From the NCBI GenBank assembly GCA_031285645.1, contig JAITVU010000071.1:1-12450 (forward strand): a DNA stretch of 12,450 nt, written 5' to 3'. Positions within the stretch are counted from its first letter, which is position 1; each line of letters begins with the position of its first letter. The stretch comes from Oscillospiraceae bacterium (GTDB lineage: Bacteria; Bacillota; Clostridia; Oscillospirales; Ruminococcaceae). Shown one piece after another: positions 12,413 to 12,450 of the stretch. A model generated the notes under the pieces. That model worked only from the letters and a program-made list of their open reading frames with translations. It searched no databases and had not been told where the DNA came from. Position numbers and translations under genes: made by a program.

Positions 12413-12450
12413 ATGGCTAATTTAACCAATAATGAATATGACCTGATGGT
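12413..12450 (+). CDS. Possible start of an unidentified gene running off the window
   Basis: The last 38 bases are an open frame beginning MANLTNNEYDLMV. The frame is open upstream as well, back to about 12158. A promoter-like pair at 12308-12336 and a strong AAAAGGAGG at 12363-12371 show that a gene should start close by, but no ATG, GTG or TTG lies at proper distance from that site. ATG 12413 is 41 bases further on. Too little protein is visible to name it. A faint likeness to the N-terminus of clostridial spore-coat proteins (MANLT-type starts) is not enough for a call. Confidence 0.3.
   Translation, partial: MANLTNNEYDLM

Overview
The window looks like part of a low-to-mid GC Gram-positive chromosome, most likely a poorly characterised member of the Clostridia (inference). 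The signs are strong AGGAGG-type ribosome binding sites, a lipoprotein-type solute receptor with a Ser/Asp/Gln-rich linker, TTGnnn/TATAAT promoters with 17-bp spacers, a DUF2089 gene paired with a SHOCT-like gene, and GC-rich genes separated by AT-rich, hairpin-filled gaps.

Bases 1-9190 (+ strand) read as one catabolic island: the 3' part of an oligopeptide-type ABC transporter ATPase; a MmgE/PrpD-family protein; an argininosuccinate-lyase-like member of the aspartase/fumarase superfamily; a Nudix hydrolase; a family-5 solute-binding lipoprotein; two DppB/DppC-type permeases; and an atypical RpiB/LacAB-family isomerase, closed by a strong bidirectional terminator. A MmgE/PrpD protein next to an ArgH-like C-N lyase and a peptide-type importer matches the known bacterial route for iminodisuccinate, in which a MmgE/PrpD-fold epimerase and a C-N lyase yield aspartate and fumarate. 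I infer uptake and cleavage of an N-substituted aspartate or similar aminopolycarboxylate. The exact substrate cannot be read from sequence.

Bases 9196-10591 hold a (-) strand ArsC/Spx-fold thioredoxin-like gene and, divergent from it, a two-gene (+) operon: a DUF2089 zinc-ribbon/HTH protein and a SHOCT-like protein. Each direction has a recognisable promoter. Bases 10912-12099 (- strand) hold a small membrane-anchored or secreted hypothetical protein and a short, unusual nitrilase-superfamily protein with its own promoter and terminator. The last ~140 bases contain a promoter and Shine-Dalgarno for a (+) gene that runs off the window.

The most unexpected content lies between genes. At least six intergenic palindromic elements of about 55-97 bp have one plan: usually an outer stem enclosing three hairpins in a fixed order (AT-rich arm, GC-rich arm, short variable arm), in either orientation. 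Two copies share both ends but differ in the arms by paired changes, which suggests the fold is conserved. A second family of about 86-104 bp with inverted ends (ATACCAATATCC type) occurs twice and looks like a MITE.
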